From NCBI GenBank assembly GCA_030285985.1, contig CP127384.1:2406501-2470500 (forward strand): a stretch of DNA of 64,000 nt, in the 5' to 3' direction. Source of the DNA: Aquidulcibacter paucihalophilus (lineage in GTDB: Bacteria > Pseudomonadota > Alphaproteobacteria > Caulobacterales > Caulobacteraceae). The notes under the pieces are model-generated. The model ran no database searches. It worked only from the letters and a program-made list of their open reading frames with translations, and was not told the DNA's origin. Below are positions 56,068-64,000 of this stretch, piece after piece; position 1 is the stretch's first letter, and the number at the start of each line of letters is the position of its first letter. The position numbers and the translations under genes are program-made.

Positions 56068-59000
56068 ATGGCCATTCGGAACACCTATACGAAACCTGGT
56101 CTGGTCGAACCCGGGCCCCGCGCCCGCTCCGCTTCGGCGCTGCAGGTCTTCGACATCGACCGCGTCGAGGGCGCTGACCATCTGCTGGACGAAACCGTAA
56201 CGTCCGCACCCAGGCCCCTGACAGCCGAGGTTCTGCCGCCCGCGCCGGAGGGGACCGCCCCGCTGCGCCCGGTCGACCAGATCAGCCCCCCTGTTCTCGA
56301 CGCGCCCCGACCGGTGTCCGCCGGCAATGACACGGCGAGCGCGGTCGAGGACGGCCCGGCGGTGGTCATTTCCGTGCTGAACAACGACGTCGGGGCCGCC
56401 GCAGTGGCCCGAATCAACGGCGCTGCGGTGACGGCCGGCAGCATCATCACCCTGCCCTCGGGCGCGCGGGTGATCGTCAATTCAGACGGCACCCTGTCCT
56501 ATGAGGTCGGCACGGCCTTCCAGAGCCTCGGCGCCGGCCAGACGGCCCAGGACAGCTTCACCTATGCCGCGGGAGACGGCGGCGGATCGCCCCTCGCCCC
56601 GGAGGGCGTGTTCAACGCCGCGTCGATCAATGGAACGAACGGCTTCGTGATCCACGGCGCCGCCGCGGGCGACCGCAGCGGCTATTCCGTCGCGGGCATC
56701 GGCGACGTCAACGGCGACGGGCGCGACGACCTGCTGATCGGAGCCCTGTCGGCGGATCCGACCGGCCGCACGGACGCCGGTGCCAGCTATGTGGTGTACG
56801 GCCGCCAGGGCGGTTTCGGCGCATCGCTCGACCTCGCCAACCTGACCGCCGCGCAGGGCTTCGCCCTCACCGGCGTCAACGCCTTCGACTTCAGCGGCGC
56901 CAGCGTCCAGGCGGCGGGAGACGTCAACGGGGACGGGCTGGCCGACTTCCTGATCGGGGCACCGTGGGGCGAGGCCGCGCAGGGGTCCAATGCCGGCGAG
57001 ACCTATCTGGTCTTCGGCCGCGCGGGCGGCTTCGGCGCCGGCCTTGACCTGTCCACACTGAACGGCACCACGGGGGTGACCTTCCGGGGTGGCGCGGCGG
57101 GAGACGGGCTCGGCTTCGCCGTCTCGTCCGCGGGCGACATCAACGGTGACGGCTTCGACGACCTGATCCTCGGCGCGCGGGAAGCGAACGGCGGTGCCGA
57201 GGCCGACGCGGGAGCCAGCTATGTGGTGTTCGGCCGGGCCGGCGGTTTCGCCGCCGAGCTCGACGTGGCCGGGCTGACCGGGGCCAACGGCTTCGCCATC
57301 CTCGGGGCCGATGCGTCCGACCGGAGCGGCTATTCCGTCGCGGCGGCGGGAGACGTCAACGGCGACGGTATCGACGATCTGATCATCGGGGCCCCCCAGG
57401 GCGATCCGGGCGGGCGGGCCAATGCCGGCGAAGCCTTTGTCGTGTTCGGGCGCGTAGGCGGTTTCGGCGCGACCCTGGACCTGGGTGCCCTGGGCGGTGC
57501 TGACGGCTTCACCATCTCTGGCGTGGACGCCGGGGATCACGCGGGCTGGTCGGTCGCCTCGGCCGGCGACCTGAACGGCGACGGGCGGGCGGATCTGGTC
57601 ATCGGTGCCCTCTATGCCGATCCGGCCGGGCGCGAGAACGCCGGCGAGACCTATGTCGTGTTCGGCCGGGCGGGCGGTTTCGGGGCCAATCTGGACCTGT
57701 CGTCCATGCCCGCCGCCATGGGCTTCACCATCACCGGCACGGCCGCGCTGAACCTGACGGGGCATTCGGTGGCCTCGGCGGGGGACGTAAACGGCGACGG
57801 CATCGACGACCTGTTGATCGGTGCCCTCTACGCCGACGGGACCGGGGGAGCCGATGCCGGTGAGACCTATGTCGTCTTCGGCCGCACCACCGGCTTCGGG
57901 AATGTGCTGGATCTGGCGTCCCTGAACGGTCAGACCGGCTTCCTCATCGGCGGTGTCGCAGCGGGCGACTTCACCGGGCAGTCCGTCTCGGCGGCCGGCG
58001 ATGTCAACGGCGACGGTTTCGACGACCTGATCATCGGCGCGCCCCATGCCGACCCGTCCGGCCGCGTCAACGCCGGATCAAGCTATGTCCTGTTCGGTGC
58101 GGCCAACGTCACGCGCCTTACCAATGACGCGACGGTCACGGTGACGGTGACCGGGACCAATGACGGACCGGTCATCACCTCCAACGGCGGCGGCGCGACG
58201 GGTGGCTACACCATCGTCGAGAATACGACGGGACCGAACACGGTCACCGCCTTCGACCCCGACGCCGGGTCCAACCTGACCTGGTCCATCATCGGCGGGG
58301 CCGACGCCGCCCTGTTCGCCATCAATGGCGCGGGCGTGCTCAGCCTGATCAACCCGGCCAATTTCGAGGCCCCGGCCGATCAGAACGCCGACAATATCTA
58401 TCAGGTGATCATCCAGGTTTCCGATGGAACGCTGACCGACACCCAGACGCTGAACGTCACGGTGACCAACGCCAATGAAGCCCCGGTGATCTTCTCGAAC
58501 GGCGGCGGGGCCGTCGGCACCTACACCATTGTCGAGAACACGCCCGGGGCCAATCCCATCGGGGCGAACGACCCGGACGCCGGGGCGAACCTGACCTATT
58601 CGATCATCGGCGGAGCGGACGCGGCCCGGTTCACGATGAACAACGGCGTCCTCAGCCTGATCAATCCACCGGATTTCGAGGCCCCGACCGACCAGAACGG
58701 CGACAATGTCTATGAGGTCATCGTCCAGGTCTCGGACGGGACGCTGACCGACACCCAGACCATCAATCTCACCGTCACCAACGCCAATGAGGCACCGGTC
58801 ATCACCTCGGGCGGCGCCGGACCGTCGACCGTCATCACCGGCGTCGAAAACAGCACGACCGTGACCACGCTGGTCGCGGCGGATCCCGATGCGGGCGCCA
58901 ACCTGACCTGGTCCATCATCACCGGCCGGGACGGCGCGCGGTTCGCGATCAACCCGACGACCGGCGTCCTGACCTTTGTGGCGGCCCCGGACTTCGAGGC

Positions 59001-61791
59001 CCCGACCGACCAGAACGCCGACGGTGTCTATGAGGTCGACGTCCAGGTGTCCGACGGCCAGGGCGGGACCGATGTGCAGACGGTCTTCGTCAACGTCGGC
59101 AATGCCAATGAAGCCCCGGTCATCACCTCCAACGGCGGCGGAGCGACGGGCGGCTACACCATCTTCGAGAACACCCTGGGTCCCAATACGGTCTCGGCAT
59201 CCGATCCCGACGCAGGCTCCAACCTGACCTATTCGATCATCGGCGGGGCCGACGCCACCCTGTTCACGATGAACGGCGCCGGGGTCCTGAGCCTGATCAA
59301 CCCACCCAATTTCGAGGCCCCGACCGATCAGAACGGCGACAATGTCTATGAGGTCATCGTCCAGGCGTCCGACGGAACCCTGACCGACACCCAGACCATC
59401 AGCCTGACGGTGATCAACGCCAATGAGGCACCGGTGATCACCTCAAACGGCGGCGGTGCGGTCGGCGGCTACACCATCTCGGAGAACACGACCGGTCCTA
59501 CCACGATCACCGCCTTCGATCCCGACGCCGGCGCCAACCTGACCTATACCATCGTCGGAGGAGCGGACGCCGGCCTGTTCGGCATAAGCGTCGCCGGGGT
59601 CCTGAGCCTGATCAACCCGCCCGATTTCGAAGCGCCCGCCGACCAGAACGGCGACAATGTCTATCAGGTCGTCGTCCAGGTCTCCGACGGAACCCTGACC
59701 GACACCCAGACCATCAATCTGACGGTCACCAACGCCAATGAGGCACCAGTGATCACCTCGGACGGCGGCGGGACCAACGGGACCGTGTCCGTCGCCGAGG
59801 GATCCAGATCGGTGACCACCGTGTCGGCCATCGACCCCGACGCCGGGGCCACTCTCACCTACGCCATCGTCGGCGGCGCGGATGCGGCCCTGTTTTCCAT
59901 CAATCCGGCGACGGGGGCGGTCGGCTTCATCACGCCGCCCGATTTCGAAAACCCGCTCGATGCCGGCGGGGACAACAACTACGACATCGTGGTCCAGGCC
60001 TCGGACGGGGTGAACAGCGACACCCAGAACCTGCGGGTCACGGTCACCGATGTCGCGGAGAACACGCTCAGCCTGACGGACGTCGTCGGCACTGTGGCGA
60101 GCAACGAGGGCGACCCCGCCGTCCAGATCGACGCGGACGTCACCTTCGTCGATTCAGGCGTCGGCTATGGCGGCGGCAATCTGAGCATCACGGGGCTGAA
60201 CCCCACCGATCTCATCTCGATCCGGCACGTGGGGATCGGTTCAGGACAGATCGGCATCGAGTTCGGCGTGGTCAGTTTCGAAGGCGTCGATATCGGGACG
60301 GTCGCGAGTCCGCCGCCGACCGGGGCGTATGTCATCAACTTCAACAGCAGTGCGACGCGGGCCGCGATCGAGGCCCTGGTCGAGGCGCTGCTGTTCCAGT
60401 CGACCTCCGACATCCCGGTGTCGACCCATGCCCTGACCCTCCAGATCACCAATGCCGCCAGCGAGACGTCCGCGCCGGTGACCGTCGCGGTCCAGTTCAC
60501 CGCCGACATCCTGAACGGCTCCGCGGGGAACGACATCCTGTCGGGCCTGCGCGGAAATGACGTCATCAACGGCTTCGACGGGATCGACACCCTGTCCGGC
60601 GGCGCCGGCGACGACCGCATCTTCGGCGGCCTCGGCAACGACGATCTGGACGGCGGGGACGCGGACGACGTCCTGGAAGGCGGCCAGGGGCTCGACACCC
60701 TGAGAGGCGGTGACGGGCGCGACGTCCTGCGTGGTGACGAAGCCGACGACACCCTGTTCGGCGAAACCTCCGATGATTTTCTGCAGGGGGGCGACGGCAA
60801 TGACACCCTGGACGGCGGCAGCGAGGACGACAGGCTGCTCGGCGACACCGGGATCGATACGTTGTTGGGCGGCGACGGCTTCGACCGGCTCAGCGGCGGC
60901 GACGGCGATGACTTCCTGTTCGCCGGAAACGGGGAGGATATTCTCACGGGCGGGATCGGCATCGACGACATCCAGGGCGAGGACGGCGACGACCAGCTCA
61001 GCGGTGACGGCGGCGACGACCGGATCGACGGCGGGGCGGGATTCGATACGGCGATCTTCAAGGGACCGCTGACCTCCTACACGATCCAGCTCATCACCGC
61101 GGGCGTGGTCCGGGTCGTCGGTCCGGACGGCGACGATCTGGTGCTGAACTGCGAGTTCCTCCAGTTCGACGACCAGACCGTCAATCTGGTGTTCGCCAAC
61201 AATGAGCCGCCGCGGATCACCTCGGACGGCGGCGGGGCGGAGATCGGCATCGACGTCGACGAGGGCCAGACCACCGTCACAACGATCGTGGCGACGGACG
61301 TCAATCTGAACACGGTCACCTACAGCATCGCCGGCGGCACGGACGCGGCCATGTTCACGATCGATCCGGCGACGGGGGTCCTGACCTTCGTCACGGCCCC
61401 GGACTTCGAGGCCCCGACGGATCTGGGCCGCGACAACACCTATGACGTCATCGTGTCGGCGTCGGACGGTCAGCTCCGCGACCTCCAGGCGGTCACGGTG
61501 ACGGTGCTCGACATCGCCGGCGGTGCCACGCCTTCAACCAAGGGCGGCGGCCCCGAGATCTGCTACGGGCCCGATGACGTCGACGGCGGCGAGGCCGGGT
61601 CGCCGCAGGTTCTGCCCGGGCTGTTCGACAAGGCGGACACGCCGCCGGTGCTGGACGACCTCGGAGACCTGCGCGAAATGCCCGACATCTTCCCGCAGCA
61701 GGACCCGTTCGACCTGTCGCCGTTCCGGCTGACGGACACCCTGCCGCATGAGCCACCGCCGTTCATCGTTCGGGACGACGGCTTCTCCTGA
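56068..61791 (+). CDS. Giant exported surface protein with FG-GAP, cadherin-like and RTX repeats
   Basis: The product is 1907 residues. After an N-terminal region of about 190 residues without a Sec signal come seven FG-GAP repeats (about 190-680, each with GDxNGDGxxDxxIGA calcium loops), enough for one integrin-like seven-blade propeller. Six tandem cadherin-like repeats of about 105 residues (about 695-1330) begin NEAPVITS. A short domain, then about 18-20 RTX nonapeptides (about 1482-1665) and a seventh cadherin-like repeat follow. The tail is rich in Pro, Asp and Phe. RTX and the lack of a Sec signal suggest type I secretion. The start has GGGGGGA before ATG. Probably a calcium-dependent adhesin. 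Confidence 0.85.
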   Translation: MAIRNTYTKPGLVEPGPRARSASALQVFDIDRVEGADHLLDETVTSAPRPLTAEVLPPAPEGTAPLRPVDQISPPVLDAPRPVSAGNDTASAVEDGPAVVISVLNNDVGAAAVARINGAAVTAGSIITLPSGARVIVNSDGTLSYEVGTAFQSLGAGQTAQDSFTYAAGDGGGSPLAPEGVFNAASINGTNGFVIHGAAAGDRSGYSVAGIGDVNGDGRDDLLIGALSADPTGRTDAGASYVVYGRQGGFGASLDLANLTAAQGFALTGVNAFDFSGASVQAAGDVNGDGLADFLIGAPWGEAAQGSNAGETYLVFGRAGGFGAGLDLSTLNGTTGVTFRGGAAGDGLGFAVSSAGDINGDGFDDLILGAREANGGAEADAGASYVVFGRAGGFAAELDVAGLTGANGFAILGADASDRSGYSVAAAGDVNGDGIDDLIIGAPQGDPGGRANAGEAFVVFGRVGGFGATLDLGALGGADGFTISGVDAGDHAGWSVASAGDLNGDGRADLVIGALYADPAGRENAGETYVVFGRAGGFGANLDLSSMPAAMGFTITGTAALNLTGHSVASAGDVNGDGIDDLLIGALYADGTGGADAGETYVVFGRTTGFGNVLDLASLNGQTGFLIGGVAAGDFTGQSVSAAGDVNGDGFDDLIIGAPHADPSGRVNAGSSYVLFGAANVTRLTNDATVTVTVTGTNDGPVITSNGGGATGGYTIVENTTGPNTVTAFDPDAGSNLTWSIIGGADAALFAINGAGVLSLINPANFEAPADQNADNIYQVIIQVSDGTLTDTQTLNVTVTNANEAPVIFSNGGGAVGTYTIVENTPGANPIGANDPDAGANLTYSIIGGADAARFTMNNGVLSLINPPDFEAPTDQNGDNVYEVIVQVSDGTLTDTQTINLTVTNANEAPVITSGGAGPSTVITGVENSTTVTTLVAADPDAGANLTWSIITGRDGARFAINPTTGVLTFVAAPDFEAPTDQNADGVYEVDVQVSDGQGGTDVQTVFVNVGNANEAPVITSNGGGATGGYTIFENTLGPNTVSASDPDAGSNLTYSIIGGADATLFTMNGAGVLSLINPPNFEAPTDQNGDNVYEVIVQASDGTLTDTQTISLTVINANEAPVITSNGGGAVGGYTISENTTGPTTITAFDPDAGANLTYTIVGGADAGLFGISVAGVLSLINPPDFEAPADQNGDNVYQVVVQVSDGTLTDTQTINLTVTNANEAPVITSDGGGTNGTVSVAEGSRSVTTVSAIDPDAGATLTYAIVGGADAALFSINPATGAVGFITPPDFENPLDAGGDNNYDIVVQASDGVNSDTQNLRVTVTDVAENTLSLTDVVGTVASNEGDPAVQIDADVTFVDSGVGYGGGNLSITGLNPTDLISIRHVGIGSGQIGIEFGVVSFEGVDIGTVASPPPTGAYVINFNSSATRAAIEALVEALLFQSTSDIPVSTHALTLQITNAASETSAPVTVAVQFTADILNGSAGNDILSGLRGNDVINGFDGIDTLSGGAGDDRIFGGLGNDDLDGGDADDVLEGGQGLDTLRGGDGRDVLRGDEADDTLFGETSDDFLQGGDGNDTLDGGSEDDRLLGDTGIDTLLGGDGFDRLSGGDGDDFLFAGNGEDILTGGIGIDDIQGEDGDDQLSGDGGDDRIDGGAGFDTAIFKGPLTSYTIQLITAGVVRVVGPDGDDLVLNCEFLQFDDQTVNLVFANNEPPRITSDGGGAEIGIDVDEGQTTVTTIVATDVNLNTVTYSIAGGTDAAMFTIDPATGVLTFVTAPDFEAPTDLGRDNTYDVIVSASDGQLRDLQAVTVTVLDIAGGATPSTKGGGPEICYGPDDVDGGEAGSPQVLPGLFDKADTPPVLDDLGDLREMPDIFPQQDPFDLSPFRLTDTLPHEPPPFIVRDDGFS
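56640..58110 (+). repeat. Seven FG-GAP (integrin alpha-type) repeats
   Basis: Seven copies of roughly 200 bp encode a GD(V/I/L)NGDG..(D)(L/F)(L/I)IGA calcium loop followed by GE(T/A)(Y/F)VVFGR. Seven is the number of blades in a closed integrin-type beta-propeller. They lie inside the giant surface protein. Confidence 0.85.
58159..60051 (+). repeat. Six tandem cadherin-like repeats of about 315 bp
   Basis: Repeat starts (AATGA coding NEAPVI or NDGPVI) fall at 58159, 58474, 58786, 59107, 59422 and 59737, a period of 312-321 bp. Each ends with SDGTLTDTQT-type or SDGQGG sequence and NVTVTNANEAP linkers. High DNA similarity makes copy-number change by recombination likely. Confidence 0.85.
60511..61060 (+). 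repeat. RTX calcium-binding nonapeptide block
   Basis: About 18-20 units of GGxGxDxLx type (for example GGAGDDRIFGGLGNDDL and GGDGNDTLDGG) run with a 27-bp period. They are typical of type I-secreted calcium-binding proteins and are followed by AIFKGPLTSYTI, as in many RTX C-termini. Confidence 0.88.
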
Positions 61792-61797
61792 GCGGGA

Positions 61798-62694
61798 TCA
61801 GGGGTTGGGCTGGGTCGGCGGGAAGAAGGGGAAATTCCCCTGGTCATCCTCCGCAGGCAGCGGCTCATAGTCGTCCGCCGGATCCAGGGGCGGCAGGGTG
61901 TCGGCGAAGACAGAGGTGTCGTCGGCCTCAACCGCCGCGGCGATCTCGATCTCGGCCCCGCCCGGATCCGCGCCGGGGTCGGGCGTCGGGCTGAGCAGGT
62001 CGCCGAGCGCAGACGAAATGTCGTCCGGCACGAAGAACGGACCGAACATGCCGTCGCTGCTGACCAGCAGCGCCTGACCCGGGTGCTCCAGCGACACCGT
62101 CACCCCGTCGCGCTCGATATCGACCGCGCCCGGGGTGTCGAACGTCCGGGCGTCGCCGGCCGGACCCCGCAGGACGACCAGCAGCATGGTCTCCTCATCC
62201 CCCGTGAACGGCGGGACGTCGGGCTGGGCCCGGAGGAAGCCGAGGATATCCGGGCCGACCACCCCTTCGACGATGGTGCCACGGACGCCGATCGAGCCGA
62301 CCGGGGTGGCGATCGCCTCGCGCGACGATGACCGGGCGGTCCGGCCCGAGACGAAGCGGAAGGCACCCCGTGCCACCGACACGGCCGAGCCGCCACTTTC
62401 ACTGACCACGAACCGGTCGACCGTCATGCGGGCGTTGGCCCCGACGGTGAAGGTCGAGCGGTCCCGCAGCAGCACCTGGACCTGGCTCTGAGGGCCGGTC
62501 ACGAACTGGTCGCCGAGGCGGACAGGCGCGCGAAGCTGGGCCGGGCGGAGCGGCCCGCTGGCCGAACTGCGCGTCTGGACAGAGTTGCGGATGGCCGCGT
62601 TGACCCCGACGGAATCCTGGGCCTCGACCGGGACGGCCAGCGCAAGCCAGCCGCAAAGGGCGAGGGCGGGAGCCAGGGACGCGAACTTCCTCAT
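61798..62694 (-). CDS. Secreted FecR-domain protein
   Basis: The 298-residue protein has a signal peptide (MRKFASLAPALALCGWLALA, cleavage near VEAQD) and a FecR domain (PVRLGDQFVTGPQSQVQVLL, then FTVGANARMTVDRFV, IATPVGSIGVRGTIVEG). The C-terminal half is acidic and Pro-rich. Unlike the anti-sigma FecR at 5916, it has no cytoplasmic or membrane part, so it is not a sigma regulator. Such proteins occur with TPR and barrel genes at surface-protein loci. It ends 6 bp from the giant protein gene (convergent) and follows the barrel gene by 16 bp. Confidence 0.82.
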   Translation of the reverse strand: MRKFASLAPALALCGWLALAVPVEAQDSVGVNAAIRNSVQTRSSASGPLRPAQLRAPVRLGDQFVTGPQSQVQVLLRDRSTFTVGANARMTVDRFVVSESGGSAVSVARGAFRFVSGRTARSSSREAIATPVGSIGVRGTIVEGVVGPDILGFLRAQPDVPPFTGDEETMLLVVLRGPAGDARTFDTPGAVDIERDGVTVSLEHPGQALLVSSDGMFGPFFVPDDISSALGDLLSPTPDPGADPGGAEIEIAAAVEADDTSVFADTLPPLDPADDYEPLPAEDDQGNFPFFPPTQPNP

Positions 62695-62710
62695 GACCGG
62701 GTTCCTGACA

Positions 62711-64000
62711 TCAATCGCGCGCGCCGAAACGCCAGATCAGCCGAAGCTCGGCACCCCAGCCGTCAAAATCGGCCAGGGGCGGCGAGGAGCCACGGCGGCT
62801 GTAGTTCAGGGCGCCTTCGAGGGTCACATTCTCACGCACGTCGCCGGTGGCCCCTCGCGCCGTAAAGGCGCTGAGCGGCGCGCCGACGGCGAGCCGGGCG
62901 TGGGTCCTGACATCGTCGCGGGTCGCACCGCCGAGGAAGACCGCATCCGGTTCGTCATACTCGATCCAGCGCGCGGAGCCGCTGGCGAACACATAGATGC
63001 CCTTGTCGAAGCGCTGGTCCAGGCTGAGGCCGAGCCGCGGACCGGAATAGCCGAACGGCTCGTAGCCGGCGGACTTGATTTCATGGTCGAGGCTGGCGTC
63101 GAAGGTCGTGCGCGACGTGAATCGATGGCTGACACCGATCCCCACGGAATAGCGGGCACCGTCGCGGTCGCCGCCGAGAACGCCTGACAGGGCGTCGATT
63201 CCGGGCTCATCATAGTCCTGGCTGACAGCTTCGCCACGCAGTCTCAGGGTGGTGGCGTTGGTCATGCGCCAGCGCGTTTCGCCCCTCACACCGGCTTCTG
63301 TCAGCTGCGGCTCGCCCATCAGGCGGACGTGGCGCAGCACGGCGCCGAAGCGGGATTTGCTCAACCGGGTGTTCCGGGCGAGGCCGAACTCAAGCCCCGC
63401 GCGCCGGAAGTCGATCGCCGCGCCGGATTGGGCGGTATGGTCGTAAAGCAGGCCAGTCCCGTAGACCTCCCAGACCTGGCTGGTTCCGATGTCGGCGCGC
63501 CCTTCGAGGACCAGCGACACCTCGCTGGACACGCCTTCTTCCGGGGCCGGTGCACCGAGCAGTTCAAAGGCCGTGAAATAGGCACCTGCCGCGTCATCCT
63601 CATAGGCGACGCCGGCGCTGAGGCTGCCCGAGAAGGAGCGGGTCGCGAGGCCCCGGTCAATCCGCCGTGAATAGCTCTCGGCCTCTGCGCGCTGCATCGG
63701 CGTGAGTTGTACGGCCTCAAGCCGGCGCAACTCGTCCTTCGCGCCCTGCAGATCACCCAGCCGGTACAGCACCACGGCATGGAACAGCCGCGCCGAATGC
63801 CGGTTCGGCTCAAGGATCAGGATCCGTTCAAGCGCCGAGGCGGCGAGCGCCAGATTGCCGAGTGCCGCCTGTTCCCGCGCATAGGCCATGTTTAGGGCCT
63901 CGTCGTCGGGCGCGGCGAGGATGGCCTCAAAATCCTGGGCCGCGGCCGTCGTGACCGGCCCCACCAAGGCGACGGCAAGCGTCAGCGCAAGGGACGCCGC
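62711..64000 (-). CDS. TPR plus outer-membrane beta-barrel protein (5' end outside window)
   Basis: The frame is open to the right edge, so the start lies beyond it. The visible end begins AASLALTLAVALV, part of a signal peptide cleaved near TTAAAQD. A TPR region follows (ARLFHAVVLYRLGDLQGAKDELRRLE), then about 310 residues of alternating strands ending ELRLIWRFGARD. This is the layout of Slam-like surface-protein modifiers (TPR + DUF560-type barrel); membership is inferred from layout, not from a recognised motif. It is upstream of and probably co-transcribed with the FecR-domain gene. Confidence 0.72.
   Translation of the reverse strand, partial: AASLALTLAVALVGPVTTAAAQDFEAILAAPDDEALNMAYAREQAALGNLALAASALERILILEPNRHSARLFHAVVLYRLGDLQGAKDELRRLEAVQLTPMQRAEAESYSRRIDRGLATRSFSGSLSAGVAYEDDAAGAYFTAFELLGAPAPEEGVSSEVSLVLEGRADIGTSQVWEVYGTGLLYDHTAQSGAAIDFRRAGLEFGLARNTRLSKSRFGAVLRHVRLMGEPQLTEAGVRGETRWRMTNATTLRLRGEAVSQDYDEPGIDALSGVLGGDRDGARYSVGIGVSHRFTSRTTFDASLDHEIKSAGYEPFGYSGPRLGLSLDQRFDKGIYVFASGSARWIEYDEPDAVFLGGATRDDVRTHARLAVGAPLSAFTARGATGDVRENVTLEGALNYSRRGSSPPLADFDGWGAELRLIWRFGARD

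Noticed and set aside
60511..61060. Tandem 27-bp pattern as a CRISPR-like array
   Set aside because: The units are coding RTX nonapeptides, degenerate and without spacers.
56069..61750. Long minus-strand open frames opposite the giant surface gene
   Set aside because: They are shadows of GC-rich codon bias; the plus-strand frame has clear FG-GAP, cadherin and RTX motifs.

Overview
The window is GC-rich and densely coded, with many ATGA, GTGA and TGATG gene overlaps. It looks like chromosomal DNA of an alphaproteobacterium. Caulobacteraceae, for example Brevundimonas, is my best inference. The reasons are a membrane-bound FixL/FixJ heme-sensor pair beside a complete ccoNOQPGHIS operon, the C4-pathway 5-aminolevulinate synthase, a fused CysN-CysC, FecI/FecR/TonB-receptor modules and many peptide- and amino-acid-degrading enzymes. 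I see no insertion sequence, integrase, prophage or CRISPR array.

Layout. 1-134: tail of an unidentified gene. 205-5095 (minus): a tightly coupled five-gene operon. It encodes a thermostable-hemolysin-family protein, a fusion of an AMP-forming acyl ligase with a heme-oxygenase-like diiron domain, a short-chain dehydrogenase, an exported TPR protein and an isoprenylcysteine-methyltransferase-like membrane enzyme. It resembles an uncharacterised lipid or small-molecule pathway and is the best candidate here for an undescribed system. 5181-9335 (plus): FecI-type sigma factor, FecR anti-sigma and STN-containing TonB-dependent receptor. 9488-17278 (minus): the cbb3 oxidase operon with all four assembly genes. 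17336-23747: the microaerobic control block, with a FixK/FNR-type box, a small membrane protein, a lone receiver domain, a Crp/Fnr regulator, hemN, fixL, fixJ and hemA. Two similar elements that resemble FixJ sites lie before the Crp/Fnr gene and before hemA. 23855-26508: DNA exonuclease and ATP-dependent ligase repair pair.

26530-32519: trans-4-hydroxyproline catabolism. It has a D-amino-acid dehydrogenase, a pyrroline-hydroxycarboxylate deaminase, a hydroxyproline epimerase, a GntR regulator, an M24 peptidase and a TauE/SafE permease. The same 12-bp palindrome occurs in both divergent promoter regions and is the likely GntR operator. 32516-34504: PHA synthase and a small unknown gene. 34618-43502: LysR regulator and an eight-gene aerobic 2-aminobenzoyl-CoA (anthranilate) degradation operon with an internal MarR gene. 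43541-46296: sulfate activation (cysD, cysNC). 46301-55626: tyrosinase, SemiSWEET, a small iron-permease-family protein, amidase, dipeptidyl peptidase IV, ferredoxin-NADP reductase, chorismate mutase, an Hpt-domain protein and an APC permease. 55828-55903: tRNA-Lys(CTT). 56068-64000: a very large exported surface protein (seven-blade FG-GAP propeller, cadherin-like tandem repeats, RTX block), followed on the opposite strand by a secreted FecR-domain protein and a TPR/beta-barrel protein cut by the window edge.

How it works together. FixL senses oxygen and phosphorylates FixJ. FixJ probably activates the Crp/Fnr gene (and perhaps hemA), and that regulator probably activates ccoN through the box at 17336. 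HemN and HemA supply heme and CcoI supplies copper. The peptidase, amidase, hydroxyproline and anthranilate genes suggest growth on protein-derived compounds.
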